Program-made: the position numbers and the translations under genes
Notes under the pieces: generated by a model
Told to the model about the DNA's origin: nothing
Database searches by the model: none
The model's input: only the letters and a program-made list of their open reading frames with translations
In this document: piece after piece, positions 48,084 through 57,433 of the stretch
Layout: each line of letters begins with the position of its first letter
How positions within the stretch are numbered: the first letter of the stretch is position 1
From: Massilia aquatica
GTDB lineage: Bacteria; Pseudomonadota; Gammaproteobacteria; Burkholderiales; Burkholderiaceae_D
Assembly: GCF_011682045.1 (NCBI RefSeq)
Contig: NZ_VVIW01000006.1
Span: 186,001-250,000 of the forward strand
Direction: 5' to 3'
DNA length: 64,000 nt

Positions 48084-48944
48084 ATGAAACACCTGCTCAT
48101 CGCCACCCTGCTGGCCGCCGTGCCGCTCACCCCGGCGCTGGGGGCCGACTGGAACGACCCGCAAGAACCGTTCTCCCTGTACGGCAACACTTACTACGTC
48201 GGCGTGCGCGGCCTGAGCGCGGTGCTGATCACCTCCCCTGCCGGGCACATCCTGATCGACGGCGGCAGTCCCAAGTCGGCCGTGCAGATCGTGCAGCACA
48301 TTGGCCAGCTGGGATTCAAGATCGCGGACGTGAAGTACATCCTCAATTCGCACGAGCACTTCGACCACGCCGGCGGCATTGCCGAACTACAGCGCTTGTC
48401 GGGCGCCACCGTGCTGGCCAGCGTGCACGGCGAGCAAGTGCTGCGCACCGGCGTGACCAGCAAGGGCGACCCGCAATACACCAGCCTGCCGCCGACGCAG
48501 CCCCCCGTGGCCAGGACGCGCGCCGTCAAGGATGGCGAGACCGTCACGCTCGGCCCCTTGTCGGTCACCGCGCACTACACGCCGGGCCACACGCAGGGCG
48601 GCACCAGCTGGACCTGGCGCTCGTCCGAGGGCCGCAAGACGGCCGCCATGGTGTATGCCGACAGCCTGAACGCGATCAGCGCCGGCCCTTTCCGCTACGG
48701 CGCCAGCACGACTTACCCGCAGGTGCGCGCCGAGCTCGAACAATCGATCGCCACCGTTGCCGCGCTCGAGTGCGATGTGCTGGTCTCGGCCCATCCGGAA
48801 GGAAGCGGCCTGTGGGAGCGCCTGGCAAAACAGCCCACGCTGGGCAACGCCGCCTTTATCGACCGCAACGCCTGCCGCGCTTACGCCAGCGCCGCGCGCG
48901 AGCGGCTGGCAAGCAAGCTGGCCGCCGAAGCTGTCCAAAAATAG
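48084..48944 (+). CDS. Subclass B3 metallo-beta-lactamase
   Basis: The 286-aa product has a signal peptide (MKHLLIATLLAAVPLTPALG) and the complete B3 zinc set: His90, His92, Asp94 and His95 in NSHEHFDHAGG, His169 in PGHTQGG and His237 in SAHPEGSG, plus the YADSLN segment before it. It hydrolyses penicillins, cephalosporins and carbapenems in the periplasm. It resembles the chromosomal B3 enzymes described in Janthinobacterium and Massilia, from knowledge of the family rather than an alignment. It starts 23 bp after blaR1. Confidence 0.92.
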   Translation: MKHLLIATLLAAVPLTPALGADWNDPQEPFSLYGNTYYVGVRGLSAVLITSPAGHILIDGGSPKSAVQIVQHIGQLGFKIADVKYILNSHEHFDHAGGIAELQRLSGATVLASVHGEQVLRTGVTSKGDPQYTSLPPTQPPVARTRAVKDGETVTLGPLSVTAHYTPGHTQGGTSWTWRSSEGRKTAAMVYADSLNAISAGPFRYGASTTYPQVRAELEQSIATVAALECDVLVSAHPEGSGLWERLAKQPTLGNAAFIDRNACRAYASAARERLASKLAAEAVQK

Positions 48945-48988
48945 TCCCGCATTGCATCGACCCACCGCATCAGAAAGGAAGTATTGCC

Positions 48989-50146
48989 TTGTTCACTTCG
49001 CCAAAAACATCCACTCTCGGCATCGCCCTCATTGCGGCATGCTGCGCGCCCCTGGCCAGCCGGGCTGCCGACGACAACGCGCGCCTGCGCGCCATTGTCG
49101 ACAAGGCCATCCGCCCCATCATGGCCGAGCATGACGTACCGGGCATGGCGGTGGCCGTGACGGTGGGCGGCAAGGCGTATTTCTTCAACTACGGCCTGGC
49201 CTCGGTCAAGGACCAGACACCGGTGAGCGAGGCGACGCTGTTCGAACTCGGCTCGGTCAGCAAAACCCTGACGGCAACCCTGGCCTCGTACGCGCTGGCA
49301 AGCGGCAAACTGTCGCTGGACGCGCATCCAAGCGCCTACATGGCGCAGCTCAAAGGCAGCGACATCGACAAGGCGAGCGTGCTCAACCTGGGAACCTACA
49401 GCGCCGGCGGCTTGCCGCTACAGTTTCCGGAAGATATAAAAGACGCGCAGATGGCCGACTATTTCCAGCAATGGAAAGCGCAGGCGGCACCCGGCACGCA
49501 GCGGCGCTATTCCAATCCGAGCCTTGGCCTGTTCGGGCATGTGACGGCGCTGGCGCTGGGCAGCGATTTTGACGAAGCGATGACGCAGCTGTTCGCGCAG
49601 CTTGGCCTGACCAGCAGCTACCTGCGCGTGCCGGCGGGCGCGGTGGCCAACCAGGCGTGGGGCTACGACGAGCACAACCAGGCGCGCCGCATGGACCCTG
49701 GCGTACTGGCGGCGCCAACCTACGGCGTGCGTTCCAGCAGCGCCGACATGATCCGCTTCATGCAGGTGAACATTGCACCGGACCAGCTGGGCGAGCCGGT
49801 GCGGCGCGCGGTGCAGGGCACGCATGTCGGCTACTTCCAGGTGGGCGCGATGGTGCAGGGCCTCGGCTGGGAGCAATATCCGTGGCCGGTCAGCCTCAAG
49901 CGCCTGCAAGCCGGCAACTCGCGCGGCATGATCATGGAAGCCAACGCCGCCAGGCGCATCAGCGCACCCAAGGTGCCGTCCGCGCCGACCCTGTTCAACA
50001 AGACCGGTTCGACGGGCGGATTCGGCAACTACGTGGGATTCGTGCCAGCGAAGAAGATCGCCATCGTGATCCTGGCCAACAAAAACTATCCGATTTCAGA
50101 TCGCGTCAAAGCCGGCCATGCCATCCTGGAGCGGCTTGCGCCATAA
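48989..50146 (+). CDS. ampC: Class C beta-lactamase (AmpC type)
   Basis: The start is taken as TTG at 48989 because an AAAGGAAG ribosome site lies 7 bp upstream and the product begins with a signal-like peptide (FTSPKTSTLGIALIAACC). No ATG fits. The 385-aa product has Ser89-x-x-Lys92 (GSVSK), Tyr174-Ser-Asn176 and Lys338-Thr-Gly340 (LFNKTGSTGGFG), the full serine class C set. It hydrolyses cephalosporins. It is the third and last enzyme of the operon, 44 bp after the B3 gene. A chromosomal ampR divergent gene, usual for ampC, is absent. Confidence 0.88.
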   Translation: MFTSPKTSTLGIALIAACCAPLASRAADDNARLRAIVDKAIRPIMAEHDVPGMAVAVTVGGKAYFFNYGLASVKDQTPVSEATLFELGSVSKTLTATLASYALASGKLSLDAHPSAYMAQLKGSDIDKASVLNLGTYSAGGLPLQFPEDIKDAQMADYFQQWKAQAAPGTQRRYSNPSLGLFGHVTALALGSDFDEAMTQLFAQLGLTSSYLRVPAGAVANQAWGYDEHNQARRMDPGVLAAPTYGVRSSSADMIRFMQVNIAPDQLGEPVRRAVQGTHVGYFQVGAMVQGLGWEQYPWPVSLKRLQAGNSRGMIMEANAARRISAPKVPSAPTLFNKTGSTGGFGNYVGFVPAKKIAIVILANKNYPISDRVKAGHAILERLAP

Positions 50147-50205
50147 TGCGCAGGACAGGGGATGACAATCGACTTCCCCGACCACCGCTCATCCAAGGAA
50201 TGCCC

Positions 50206-50592
50206 ATGCACGCTGCCCTGATACTCAAGGCGCTCCATACCAGGAACCCCGAGGACGTACGTTGCTACGCGGACGAATCGTTCAACGATAGCGGCGTTGG
50301 CGCCCTGATGGGCCAGCTGCTGCTGGCGCCCTGGCACCGGATGCACGAAGACATGGTGTTCAATTTTGCCAGCATCGCGCTGCCGGAGATGGTCCCCGCG
50401 ATTTTCCAGGCGGCCAACACCCGCTTTGATTATATGGTGCAAGGGCAGTCTCAGCGCGCCTTCGAGCGCAAGTGCGCGTATACCCTGGCCGCGATCGGCA
50501 CCACCGGTGCGCGGCTTGCGCTCGAAGAGCTTGCCGGCAGCGCCGATCCGATCCTGAGACAATACGGACGCGAAGGTTTAAGGCATTGGTGA
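50206..50592 (+). CDS. HEAT-like repeat protein, copy 1
   Basis: The ATG at 50206 (MHAALILKALHTRNPEDVRC) has AAGGAA before it. The 128-aa helical product has LAPWHRMHEDMVFNFASIAL and LALEELAGSADPILRQYGRE, and is clearly paralogous to the next gene (same start sequence and last block). Short HEAT-like repeat proteins of this kind are interaction modules of unknown role. It may be cotranscribed with ampC, 60 bp upstream. Confidence 0.7.
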   Translation: MHAALILKALHTRNPEDVRCYADESFNDSGVGALMGQLLLAPWHRMHEDMVFNFASIALPEMVPAIFQAANTRFDYMVQGQSQRAFERKCAYTLAAIGTTGARLALEELAGSADPILRQYGREGLRHW

Positions 50593-50632
50593 CGCTACAG
50601 CCGCTGTCCACACCATCATTCAAGGAACGCCC

Positions 50633-51061
50633 ATGCAAGCTGCCCTGATCGCCCAAGCGCTGGCGTCGAAGAACCCCGATGATGCTTACCAATGCGTGAA
50701 CTGGCTACCGGAGCCCGGCGTTGCTCCCATGTTGAGCAAGCTGCTGCTTGAGCCATGGCACTTTTCACACGAGGAAATGGTGTTCAATCTTGCCGAGCTG
50801 GCGCATCCGGACACCGTCACGCCCATCTTCCAGGCCGCCACCAGGTATCTTGAGTATCTGGTGCGGACCGATAACCAGCATTCCTTCCAGCGCAAGAGCG
50901 CCTACGCACTGCTCGGAATCGGCACGCTCGGGTCGCGCCTTGCACTGGAAGAGCTGGCCGGGAACGCCGATTACATGCTCCGGAAATATGCACGGGAATG
51001 CTTGCAGCGCTGGGAGTGGCGCGCCGACTATGTGGCGCGCATGGGCAAATTCCGCGCCTGA
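50633..51061 (+). CDS. HEAT-like repeat protein, copy 2
   Basis: The 142-aa product (MQAALIAQALASKNPDDAYQ, later LLEPWHFSHEEMVFNLAELA and LALEELAGNADYMLRKYARE) is a diverged tandem duplicate of the previous gene, with the same upstream CAAGGAACGCCC context and a longer basic C-terminus (WEWRADYVARMGKFRA). Helical repeats only, no catalytic motif. Function unknown. Confidence 0.7.
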   Translation: MQAALIAQALASKNPDDAYQCVNWLPEPGVAPMLSKLLLEPWHFSHEEMVFNLAELAHPDTVTPIFQAATRYLEYLVRTDNQHSFQRKSAYALLGIGTLGSRLALEELAGNADYMLRKYARECLQRWEWRADYVARMGKFRA

Positions 51062-51148
51062 CCCTGCTGTATTTACAACACCTTGCCCGCTCCCCATTCC
51101 GATAAGTTTCCAATAATCACTTAATATGCCACAATTACAACTTATTCA

Positions 51149-51718
51149 ATGTGTGGCAATTCAGGCATGGCAACGTCAATCAACGGCTTCGGCACCATTT
51201 ATTACGGGGAAGCCGACTATCAATCGGACCATTCTTTCATCACCACGAAATGGCTGATCTGTTTTTTCATCCCGATCATTCCGCTCGCTTCGCTGCGCTT
51301 GCGCTATGTCGACGTGCCGGGCTTTTTCTGGACCCGCACTGAGTACCAGGAAATTCACCAGATACCAATCAACTTCCTGCAAGTGGCCAAGACCTGGGGC
51401 TACAGCCTGGTGCTGTTCCTCGCCATCTACCTCCCCTTTCCGGGCCAGCACGCAACGGGCTTGAAATCGAGCGTGATCGTTGGCCTGATGCTGTTGCCCT
51501 TAGTCTTGCGCTGGATGGCGCGACGCCAGCCTGCCGCCAGGCCCGAGCAGATGCACGCGCGCAAGGAGCGCCTGTCGCGCGCGGCGCCTGAAACGCAGAT
51601 CATCACCAACTGCCCAAAATGCAGGTATCGCCGCAAACCCGAGGATGAAGCGCCCGCGTGGCAGTGCCCGAGTTGCAAGGTGGCATACAACAAGGTCATG
51701 CGCGGGAACGGTTTTTAG
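51149..51718 (+). CDS. Membrane protein with C-terminal zinc ribbon
   Basis: The 189-aa frame could also begin at ATG 51167 (MATSINGFGTIYYGEADYQS); neither has a clear ribosome site. It has hydrophobic helices at about 37-50 and two at 88-120. The C-terminal zinc ribbon has two CxxC pairs, CPKC and CPSC, 16 residues apart. The N-terminal GFGTxYYGE region occurs in small uncharacterised membrane proteins. Function unknown. Confidence 0.6.
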   Translation: MCGNSGMATSINGFGTIYYGEADYQSDHSFITTKWLICFFIPIIPLASLRLRYVDVPGFFWTRTEYQEIHQIPINFLQVAKTWGYSLVLFLAIYLPFPGQHATGLKSSVIVGLMLLPLVLRWMARRQPAARPEQMHARKERLSRAAPETQIITNCPKCRYRRKPEDEAPAWQCPSCKVAYNKVMRGNGF

Positions 51719-51749
51719 CGGCGGCGCACGGCCGGCACGACGAGATTTT

Positions 51750-52268
51750 TCAGGCTGTGGATGAACCCGGCCGGCCCTGCTCCCAGCACTGCAAGACATG
51801 CAAGGCACTGGCGGCATGGCTGCCCCAATGAATAAGGAAGTGCTCGCGCCAATGAAACACGGCGGCATCGGGATTACCGCCGTCGAGCAGATTGAGGCCG
51901 TGCTTGAGGTCACGCCAGATGTCGGCAAGATCATCGGCCAGATCGCCGACCATCATCTCGCCGCACCCGGCATCGAGCGCATCGGCGCTCTGCGAGTAGT
52001 AATTAAGCGGAAGCACCCCGAAGCGCGCAAACATCGCTTGCCACGCGTCATGCGAGACGTCGCTTGCCTCATCGCCCCAGTCGCAATCGCGCTGCGGCAA
52101 ATCGAGCGCTTGCGCGTACAAACGCGCCAGGTGGCGGCGGGCGATCGGCACCTGCGCCTCGCCCGGCTGCAAATCGCCTTCGGCCCACTGACAAAAATCG
52201 CGCACCGATTGCGAAAATACCTCGCTGCTGTCGATGCTGATTCCTTTTTTCAACGCGACATCCGTCAT
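51750..52268 (-). CDS. DUF5063-family protein
   Basis: The ATG at 52268 (MTDVALKKGISIDSSEVFSQ) overlaps the stop of the upstream FMN reductase gene by 4 bp, which fixes the start. The 172-aa product is acidic and helical with WRDLKHGLNLLDGGNPDAAV and HWREHFLIHWGSHAASALHV, matching the DUF5063 pattern. No enzymatic motif. Coupled to the flavin reductase gene. Confidence 0.7.
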   Translation of the reverse strand: MTDVALKKGISIDSSEVFSQSVRDFCQWAEGDLQPGEAQVPIARRHLARLYAQALDLPQRDCDWGDEASDVSHDAWQAMFARFGVLPLNYYSQSADALDAGCGEMMVGDLADDLADIWRDLKHGLNLLDGGNPDAAVFHWREHFLIHWGSHAASALHVLQCWEQGRPGSSTA

Positions 52269-52801
52269 GGCGAGCACTCCGTCCGCGTGGCGAGCACCAG
52301 CGCCTCGATAGCCGTCCGCAAGGGCCCGGCCACTTCCGCATCGGCCACCATGCACGCCGCATCGAATCCCTTGTTGGCCACCGCAATCACCGGCGACGCC
52401 GTGGCGATCACGTTCCACCCCATGGTTGTGACGATGTCCGCCAGCGCCGCCTGCGCATGCAGCGCCCGCGCCGACGTATTAATCAGCGCCACAGGTTTGC
52501 TGCCCAGCTCCGCGCAGCCAACCAGCCAGTCCAGCGCATTCTTGAACGCACCGGGCACGCCATGCGCATATTCCGGGCTGGCCACGATGACGCCATCGGC
52601 CGCGCTCAGCAAACCGCGCAGTTCGCGCACGAGTGGCGGCGGATCGGCCTCGCTATCGGGATTGAAGAACGGCAACTGACCGACGCCCTCGTACAGGACG
52701 ATCCGCACCCCGGCGGGCGCCAGTGCGCAGGCTGCGCGCAGCAGCGTGGTGTTGGCCGAGTCACGGCGCAGGCTGCCAGAGAGAGCGATCAGGATAGTCA
52801 T
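52265..52801 (-). CDS. NADPH-dependent FMN reductase family protein
   Basis: The start at 52801 (MTILIALSGSLRRDSANTTL) gives 178 aa, the flavodoxin-like fold with FMN phosphate loop GSLRRDSANT and the family motif SPEYAHGVPGAFKNALDWL. Such proteins reduce FMN, quinones, chromate or azo compounds with NAD(P)H. Followed by the overlapping DUF5063 gene. Confidence 0.88.
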   Translation of the reverse strand: MTILIALSGSLRRDSANTTLLRAACALAPAGVRIVLYEGVGQLPFFNPDSEADPPPLVRELRGLLSAADGVIVASPEYAHGVPGAFKNALDWLVGCAELGSKPVALINTSARALHAQAALADIVTTMGWNVIATASPVIAVANKGFDAACMVADAEVAGPLRTAIEALVLATRTECSP

Positions 52802-52878
52802 GCGTGGAGCGCTGTTGATGAGTACATCATCGTAACAGAGCCCCACGGGGCGGCGCCATGAGGGCGCCGTTCAGCCGG

Positions 52879-53469
52879 TCAGGAAGACAGGCCGCGATCG
52901 GCCGTGGCCGGGTCGATCGTCAGCGATTCAAGCAAGGCTTTGTTGAAAGCCGGCAGGTCGTCCGGCTTGCGGCTGGTGATCAGGCGGCCATCGATGACGA
53001 CTTCTTCATCGGTCCATTCCGCACCGGCATTGCGCAGGTCGTTCTGCAGGCTCGGCCAGCTGGTCATGTGCTTGGCCTTGGCGATGCCGGCGTCGATCAG
53101 GGTCCAGGGACCGTGGCAGATGGCGGCAATCGGCTTTTCTTCGGCGCCGAATGCGCGGATGAAGTCGATCGACGCCTTGTCGAGGCGCAAGGCATCCGGG
53201 TTGGACACGCCACCCGGCAACAGCAGCGCATCGAAATCGCGCGGCGACGCCTGGGCGATGTGCAGCTCGACTTCAAAGCTGTCACCCTTGTCCGCATGGT
53301 TAAATCCCTGCACTTTTTCACCCTTGGCCTTGGGCGATATCAAGGTAACCGTCGCGCCGTGTTCCTCAAGGAAACTACGCGGCGAGGTGTATTCGATTTG
53401 CTCGACGCCATCGGTCATCAGTACAGCAACGCGTTTGCCCTGGAGGGCCTGGCCATTGTTTTGTTCCAT
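52879..53469 (-). CDS. DJ-1/PfpI-family protein (YhbO-like)
   Basis: The 196-aa product has Cys118-His119 in AAICHGPW and Glu23 in DGVEQIE, the nucleophile and partner of the PfpI/YhbO class. Family members protect against glycation and other stress; some are reported as protein deglycases, which is disputed. It is monocistronic with the stop facing the FMN reductase region. Confidence 0.88.
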   Translation of the reverse strand: MEQNNGQALQGKRVAVLMTDGVEQIEYTSPRSFLEEHGATVTLISPKAKGEKVQGFNHADKGDSFEVELHIAQASPRDFDALLLPGGVSNPDALRLDKASIDFIRAFGAEEKPIAAICHGPWTLIDAGIAKAKHMTSWPSLQNDLRNAGAEWTDEEVVIDGRLITSRKPDDLPAFNKALLESLTIDPATADRGLSS

Positions 53470-53556
53470 GTGAACTCCTTTGCACTATTAATTTATCGTT
53501 AATATTGAAGGAGGATTGTAGAAGCCACGGCGAAAACGTGTCGCCCGCCTTGAACC

Positions 53557-53886
53557 TTACAGCGCGCCGAGCACCCGCAAGCGCGTGCGCAGCCGGCTTA
53601 CCTCGTCGGCCAAATCGAGCACGAGGGCGGCGATTTCTTCGTTGGCATCGAGATCGCGCTCCAGGCTCACCAGGCGCCGCGCGCGCTGCAAGTCGCCGCT
53701 GCGAAAGCGCCACTGGGCGCGGGCCGGTTCGTCAAAGCCGAGGGCGATGATGTCGTCGGCGCCCATCAGGCCGTCGCACACATGGCTTACCACCCACTCC
53801 GGCTCGACGCCGCAGGCGCGCGCCATTTCATGCAGGTCGAGCGCGGCGTCGTCGAGCAGCACGCCAATAATCGTCGTCGTTTCCAT
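53557..53886 (-). CDS. cbpM: Chaperone modulator CbpM
   Basis: The 109-aa product starts METTTIIGVLLDDAALDLHE, with a MerR-like winged-helix-like pattern and a long C-terminal helix (ANEEIAALVLDLADEVSRLR). It binds the J-domain of CbpA and inhibits it. It follows cbpA with 3 bp between, the conserved pair. Confidence 0.88.
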   Translation of the reverse strand: METTTIIGVLLDDAALDLHEMARACGVEPEWVVSHVCDGLMGADDIIALGFDEPARAQWRFRSGDLQRARRLVSLERDLDANEEIAALVLDLADEVSRLRTRLRVLGAL

Positions 53887-53889
53887 AAT

Positions 53890-54813
53890 TTAAGCCCCCG
53901 CCTGCGCGCGCGGATTAAACGCCATCTCGCGCGCCATGGTGCGATACAGTTCGCGCGCCCGGTCGCTGCTGGCCGGCGGCAGCACCACTTCGAGCATGAG
54001 ATACAGGTCGCCCGCCGGATTGCCCGGAATGCCGCGCTCCTTGAGCCGGAGCTTGCGCCCCGTTTGCGAGCCGGCCGGCACCGCCACCTCGACCTGGCCG
54101 GATGGCGTGGGCACGTAGACGGTGGCGCCGAGCGCGGCCTCCCACGGCGCCACCGGCACGCTGGTGTACACATGGCGGCCCTCGAGCCGGTAGCGCGGAT
54201 CGGGATGGAACCCGATTTCGAGGAACAGGTCGCCGGCAGCCGCGCCGCCGCTGCCGGCATGGCCCTGGCCCGCCAGGCGCAGTTGCTGGCCCGGCAGCAC
54301 GCCCTTGGGAATGTTGACGTTGACGGTGCGCTCGCGCGTCACCACCCTGCCCTGCGCATCGTGTTGGGGCACGCGCAGGGTCACCGCGCGGACCGAGCCG
54401 TGATAGGCGTCGGTCAGGTCGATGGTGATCGACGCGTGGATATCGTCCCCGCGTTGTTGAAAGGATTGCCCGCCGGTACGCGCGCGGCGCCCGACGTGGG
54501 CGAACAGGTCGGAAAAGAAATCGCTGGAACCGCCCGCGCCGCCGTTGTCGAAGCCGGAACCCCAGTCCGGCGGCGGGCTGAATTGCTCGCCGGCACGGCG
54601 GTTGCGGCCCAAGGCATCGTAGGAAGCGCGCTTGTCGGCGTCGCCCAGCACGCCGTAGGCCTCGTTCACTTCCTTGGTCATGTGCTCGGCGTCTGGCGCG
54701 CGGCTCACATCGGGATGGTATTTGCGTACCAGCTTGCGGTACGCCTTCTTGATTTCCTCGGCGCTGGCGCCTTTGTCGATACCGAGGGTGTTGTAGTAGT
54801 CCTTGTATTCCAC
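53890..54813 (-). CDS. cbpA: Curved DNA-binding protein CbpA (DnaJ family)
   Basis: A GTG start at 54813 ([20 protein letters not shown]) gives 307 aa; the longer frame has no sensible N-terminus. The J-domain carries HPD in KYHPDVS. A Gly-rich linker and two DnaJ C-terminal beta domains follow ([13 protein letters not shown] and [20 protein letters not shown]). No zinc-finger domain is present, as in CbpA rather than DnaJ. Co-chaperone of DnaK that also binds DNA in stationary phase. Paired with cbpM. Confidence 0.9.
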   Translation of the reverse strand: MEYKDYYNTLGIDKGASAEEIKKAYRKLVRKYHPDVSRAPDAEHMTKEVNEAYGVLGDADKRASYDALGRNRRAGEQFSPPPDWGSGFDNGGAGGSSDFFSDLFAHVGRRARTGGQSFQQRGDDIHASITIDLTDAYHGSVRAVTLRVPQHDAQGRVVTRERTVNVNIPKGVLPGQQLRLAGQGHAGSGGAAAGDLFLEIGFHPDPRYRLEGRHVYTSVPVAPWEAALGATVYVPTPSGQVEVAVPAGSQTGRKLRLKERGIPGNPAGDLYLMLEVVLPPASSDRARELYRTMAREMAFNPRAQAGA

Positions 54814-54909
54814 GGGCGGCGCTCCAGGATCGGTTTTGATTATCCTACAACGCCTCCGGCGGACGCAGCGCACGCTTGCCTTGTGTATTTACCAAGCGGG
54901 GCTTGCCAT

Positions 54910-55782
54910 TTACCGGACGCGGCGCACCGATGAAATCATGTTGCCCATGGGACCAAGGCGCTCGTAGCGGCCCGGCCCGTAGGTCATGCAGTGCCCGCCG
55001 AAATCGGCGTGCTTGCAGAATTCCCAACGGCCGCGATGCACCACCAGGGCGTCGGCGCGGTCATTGAAACCGACGTCGCTCAGGTCGCGCGTATCGTCGC
55101 GCAGCACCAGGCGCTGGCCCGAAAAGCCGCTCGACGAAAACAGCTCCACATCGCCCTCGCGCTGGGCGCCGCCTTCCTGGTCGACCAGGCGCGCCGACGA
55201 GACCCGCCCGCGCAGGCCGCGCCCCAGGTCTTCGTAACGGCCCGGCGCGAAGATGCGGCAGGTGCCGCGGTAGCCGGCATCGCTGCACAATTGCCAGCTG
55301 CCTTCGATGACCTGGGCGCTGGCGGCGCTGTCGTTGAAATCGATCTCGCCGAAATCGTCGGCGTCGCGCCGCAGGCGTTTGGCGTCGCCGTCCAGGCCAC
55401 GGGCTGAAAACAGCGCGATCATGCCGCGCTTGCCGCCATGCGGGCGGGCGCCGCCATGTGTGCGTTCGGGCAGGATCTCGCGCGCCGACGAAATGCGCTC
55501 GTTAAAGCGCTCCAGGGTCGGATACTCGCCCTGCCCGTACACCGCGCAGCGCCCTGCGAAGCCGACGTCCTCGCACAGCTCCCAGCGCCCGGAGCGCACG
55601 ATCATGCTCGAAGCGCGGTCATTGAAGCCGGCGTCGACCAGGCTGGGCGTGGCCGAGCGCAGGGTCATCTCGCGGCCGTCGAACCCATCGCGCGCGAACA
55701 GCGCCAGTTCACCGGCGCTGGCCACGGCATGCGAGAAGACGGCGCCGGACAGCAGCGCGATGGTGATGCGGGATGTGAGCAT
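54910..55782 (-). CDS. Secreted beta/gamma-crystallin-family protein
   Basis: The ATG at 55782 (MLTSRITIALLSGAVFSHAV) starts with a signal peptide and gives 290 aa. Three Greek-key crystallin domains follow, each about 85-90 residues, with the recurring pattern [IV]ALF, GFNDRASS and WELCEDVGFAGRCAVYGQG. They end in SSAREI, SSARLV and SSVRRV. Linkers are His/Gly-rich. Bacterial members bind calcium; the exact function here is unknown. Confidence 0.85.
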   Translation of the reverse strand: MLTSRITIALLSGAVFSHAVASAGELALFARDGFDGREMTLRSATPSLVDAGFNDRASSMIVRSGRWELCEDVGFAGRCAVYGQGEYPTLERFNERISSAREILPERTHGGARPHGGKRGMIALFSARGLDGDAKRLRRDADDFGEIDFNDSAASAQVIEGSWQLCSDAGYRGTCRIFAPGRYEDLGRGLRGRVSSARLVDQEGGAQREGDVELFSSSGFSGQRLVLRDDTRDLSDVGFNDRADALVVHRGRWEFCKHADFGGHCMTYGPGRYERLGPMGNMISSVRRVR

Positions 55783-55954
55783 GGGACGGTCCTCGATGTG
55801 CGATGCCCCGATTGTGACCATCTTGCCGCCGCAGCGCCAGCGGCGTCGCGCTCAGATGTGTAACAAGTCTTTACGCGGCCCGTATAAAACAAGATCCGCC
55901 GGCCGTAAATGCCATTAGCCGGTAAAATCGCTGTTTGCTCCCAGCGCCCGCCCC

Positions 55955-57346
55955 ATGTCCGCCCTTCTCGCCAAGCCTGCCCCCGTCCGCACCGAAATCG
56001 CCGCCATGTGGCGCCTGTCCTGGCCCATGCTGGTCGGCCAGCTGGCCAGCGTGGGCATGGGCGTGGCCGACGTGGCGATGACGGGCCACGTTAGCGCCAG
56101 CGAACTGGCCGCCGTCTCGCTCGGCGCGTCGGTGTGGTCGATCATCCTGGTGACCGTGATGGGCACCATGATGGCGCTCAACACCGTGGTCGCGCACGAA
56201 ACCGGCGCCGGGCAGTTCGGCCGCATTCCGCACGTGGTGCGCCAGGGGCTGTGGATGGGCCTCGGTGTGGGCCTGGTGGCCTGCCTGATCGTCAACCTGT
56301 CGACGCTGGTGTTCGACCATATCGGCCTCACGCCCGACGTTGCCGCCAACGCCGCCATGTTCGTGCATGCGATCAGCATCGGCATGCCGGCCTTTGCCTG
56401 CTACCGCGCGCTGTACGGCTACACCACCAGCATCAACCAGACCAAGCCGGTGATGGTGATCGCCGTCCTGGGGCTGCTGTTTAACATTTTTGTGAACTGG
56501 CTGCTGGTGTTCGGGAACTGGGGCATGCCCAGGCTGGGCGGGGTTGGCTGCGCGGTGGCCACCGGGATCTGCCTGTGGCTCATGTTCGGCGCCATGCTGG
56601 TCTGGATCCGCATCGCCCCGGCCTACCGCCAGACCTACCCGTTCACCCAGTGGGAACGGCCCAACTGGGCGGAAATCGGCAGCATGCTGCGCCTTGGCCT
56701 GCCGATCGGCGTGACCTACCTGGCCGAAGTGAGCGCCTTCGGCGCGGTGAGCCTGATGATCGCGCGCTTCGGCGTGGTGCAGGTTTCTGCCAGCCAGATC
56801 GCGCTCAATTTTTCGTCGCTGGTGTTCATGGTGCCGCTCAGTTTCGGCATGGGCCTGATGACCCGCGTCGGCCATGCGCTGGGCGAAGGCAACGCGGTGC
56901 GCGCGCGCTTCGTGGCCTGGGTCGGCGTGGGCATGTCGCTCGCGTTTGCGCTGCTCTCGGCCGCGCTGATCGCCGTGTTCCGCTGGGAGATCGCGCGCGC
57001 CTACACATCCGACCCGGCGGTGCAGGAACTGTGCGCGCACCTGCTGCTGTTCGCGGCGCTGTTCCAGTTGTCGGACGCCACCCAGGTTGCCACGTCGAGC
57101 GCGATCCGCGGCTACAAGGTCACGCGCCAGCCGATGCAGATCCAGCTGCTCGCCTTCTGGGGCTTCGCCATGCCGCTCGGGTATGTACTCGGGCTGGCCC
57201 CAGGCTGGTTCGCCTGGTCGCCGGCCGCCCCCATGGGCGCCTCCGGTTTCTGGATCGGGCTGGTACTGGGCCTGACCGTGGCCGCGGTGCTGCTCACGCG
57301 GTCTTTACACCACCTGTCGCATGCGCGCGCAGGCGTGACGAGGTAG
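55955..57346 (+). CDS. MATE-family multidrug efflux transporter (NorM type)
   Basis: The 463-aa product has 12 predicted membrane helices in two related halves. The early WRLSWPMLVGQLASVGMGVA and GLPIGVTYLAEVSAFGAVSL at the start of the second half are typical MATE repeats. It exports cationic drugs using Na+ or H+. It stands alone, upstream of the S9 peptidase by about 90 bp. Confidence 0.93.
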   Translation: MSALLAKPAPVRTEIAAMWRLSWPMLVGQLASVGMGVADVAMTGHVSASELAAVSLGASVWSIILVTVMGTMMALNTVVAHETGAGQFGRIPHVVRQGLWMGLGVGLVACLIVNLSTLVFDHIGLTPDVAANAAMFVHAISIGMPAFACYRALYGYTTSINQTKPVMVIAVLGLLFNIFVNWLLVFGNWGMPRLGGVGCAVATGICLWLMFGAMLVWIRIAPAYRQTYPFTQWERPNWAEIGSMLRLGLPIGVTYLAEVSAFGAVSLMIARFGVVQVSASQIALNFSSLVFMVPLSFGMGLMTRVGHALGEGNAVRARFVAWVGVGMSLAFALLSAALIAVFRWEIARAYTSDPAVQELCAHLLLFAALFQLSDATQVATSSAIRGYKVTRQPMQIQLLAFWGFAMPLGYVLGLAPGWFAWSPAAPMGASGFWIGLVLGLTVAAVLLTRSLHHLSHARAGVTR

Positions 57347-57433
57347 CCGGCGAGGGGTGCCCACGGGTGCGGAACTCTGGTATTGTCCTCAGTTCTCCAC
57401 CTACACTTCCACCTTCACCTCACCGAGACATCC

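Noticed and set aside
47876-50146. A 756-residue fusion of unknown N-terminus with AmpC
   Set aside because: The N-terminal half is a shadow of blaR1 and the metallo-beta-lactamase gene; the real class C start is at 48989.
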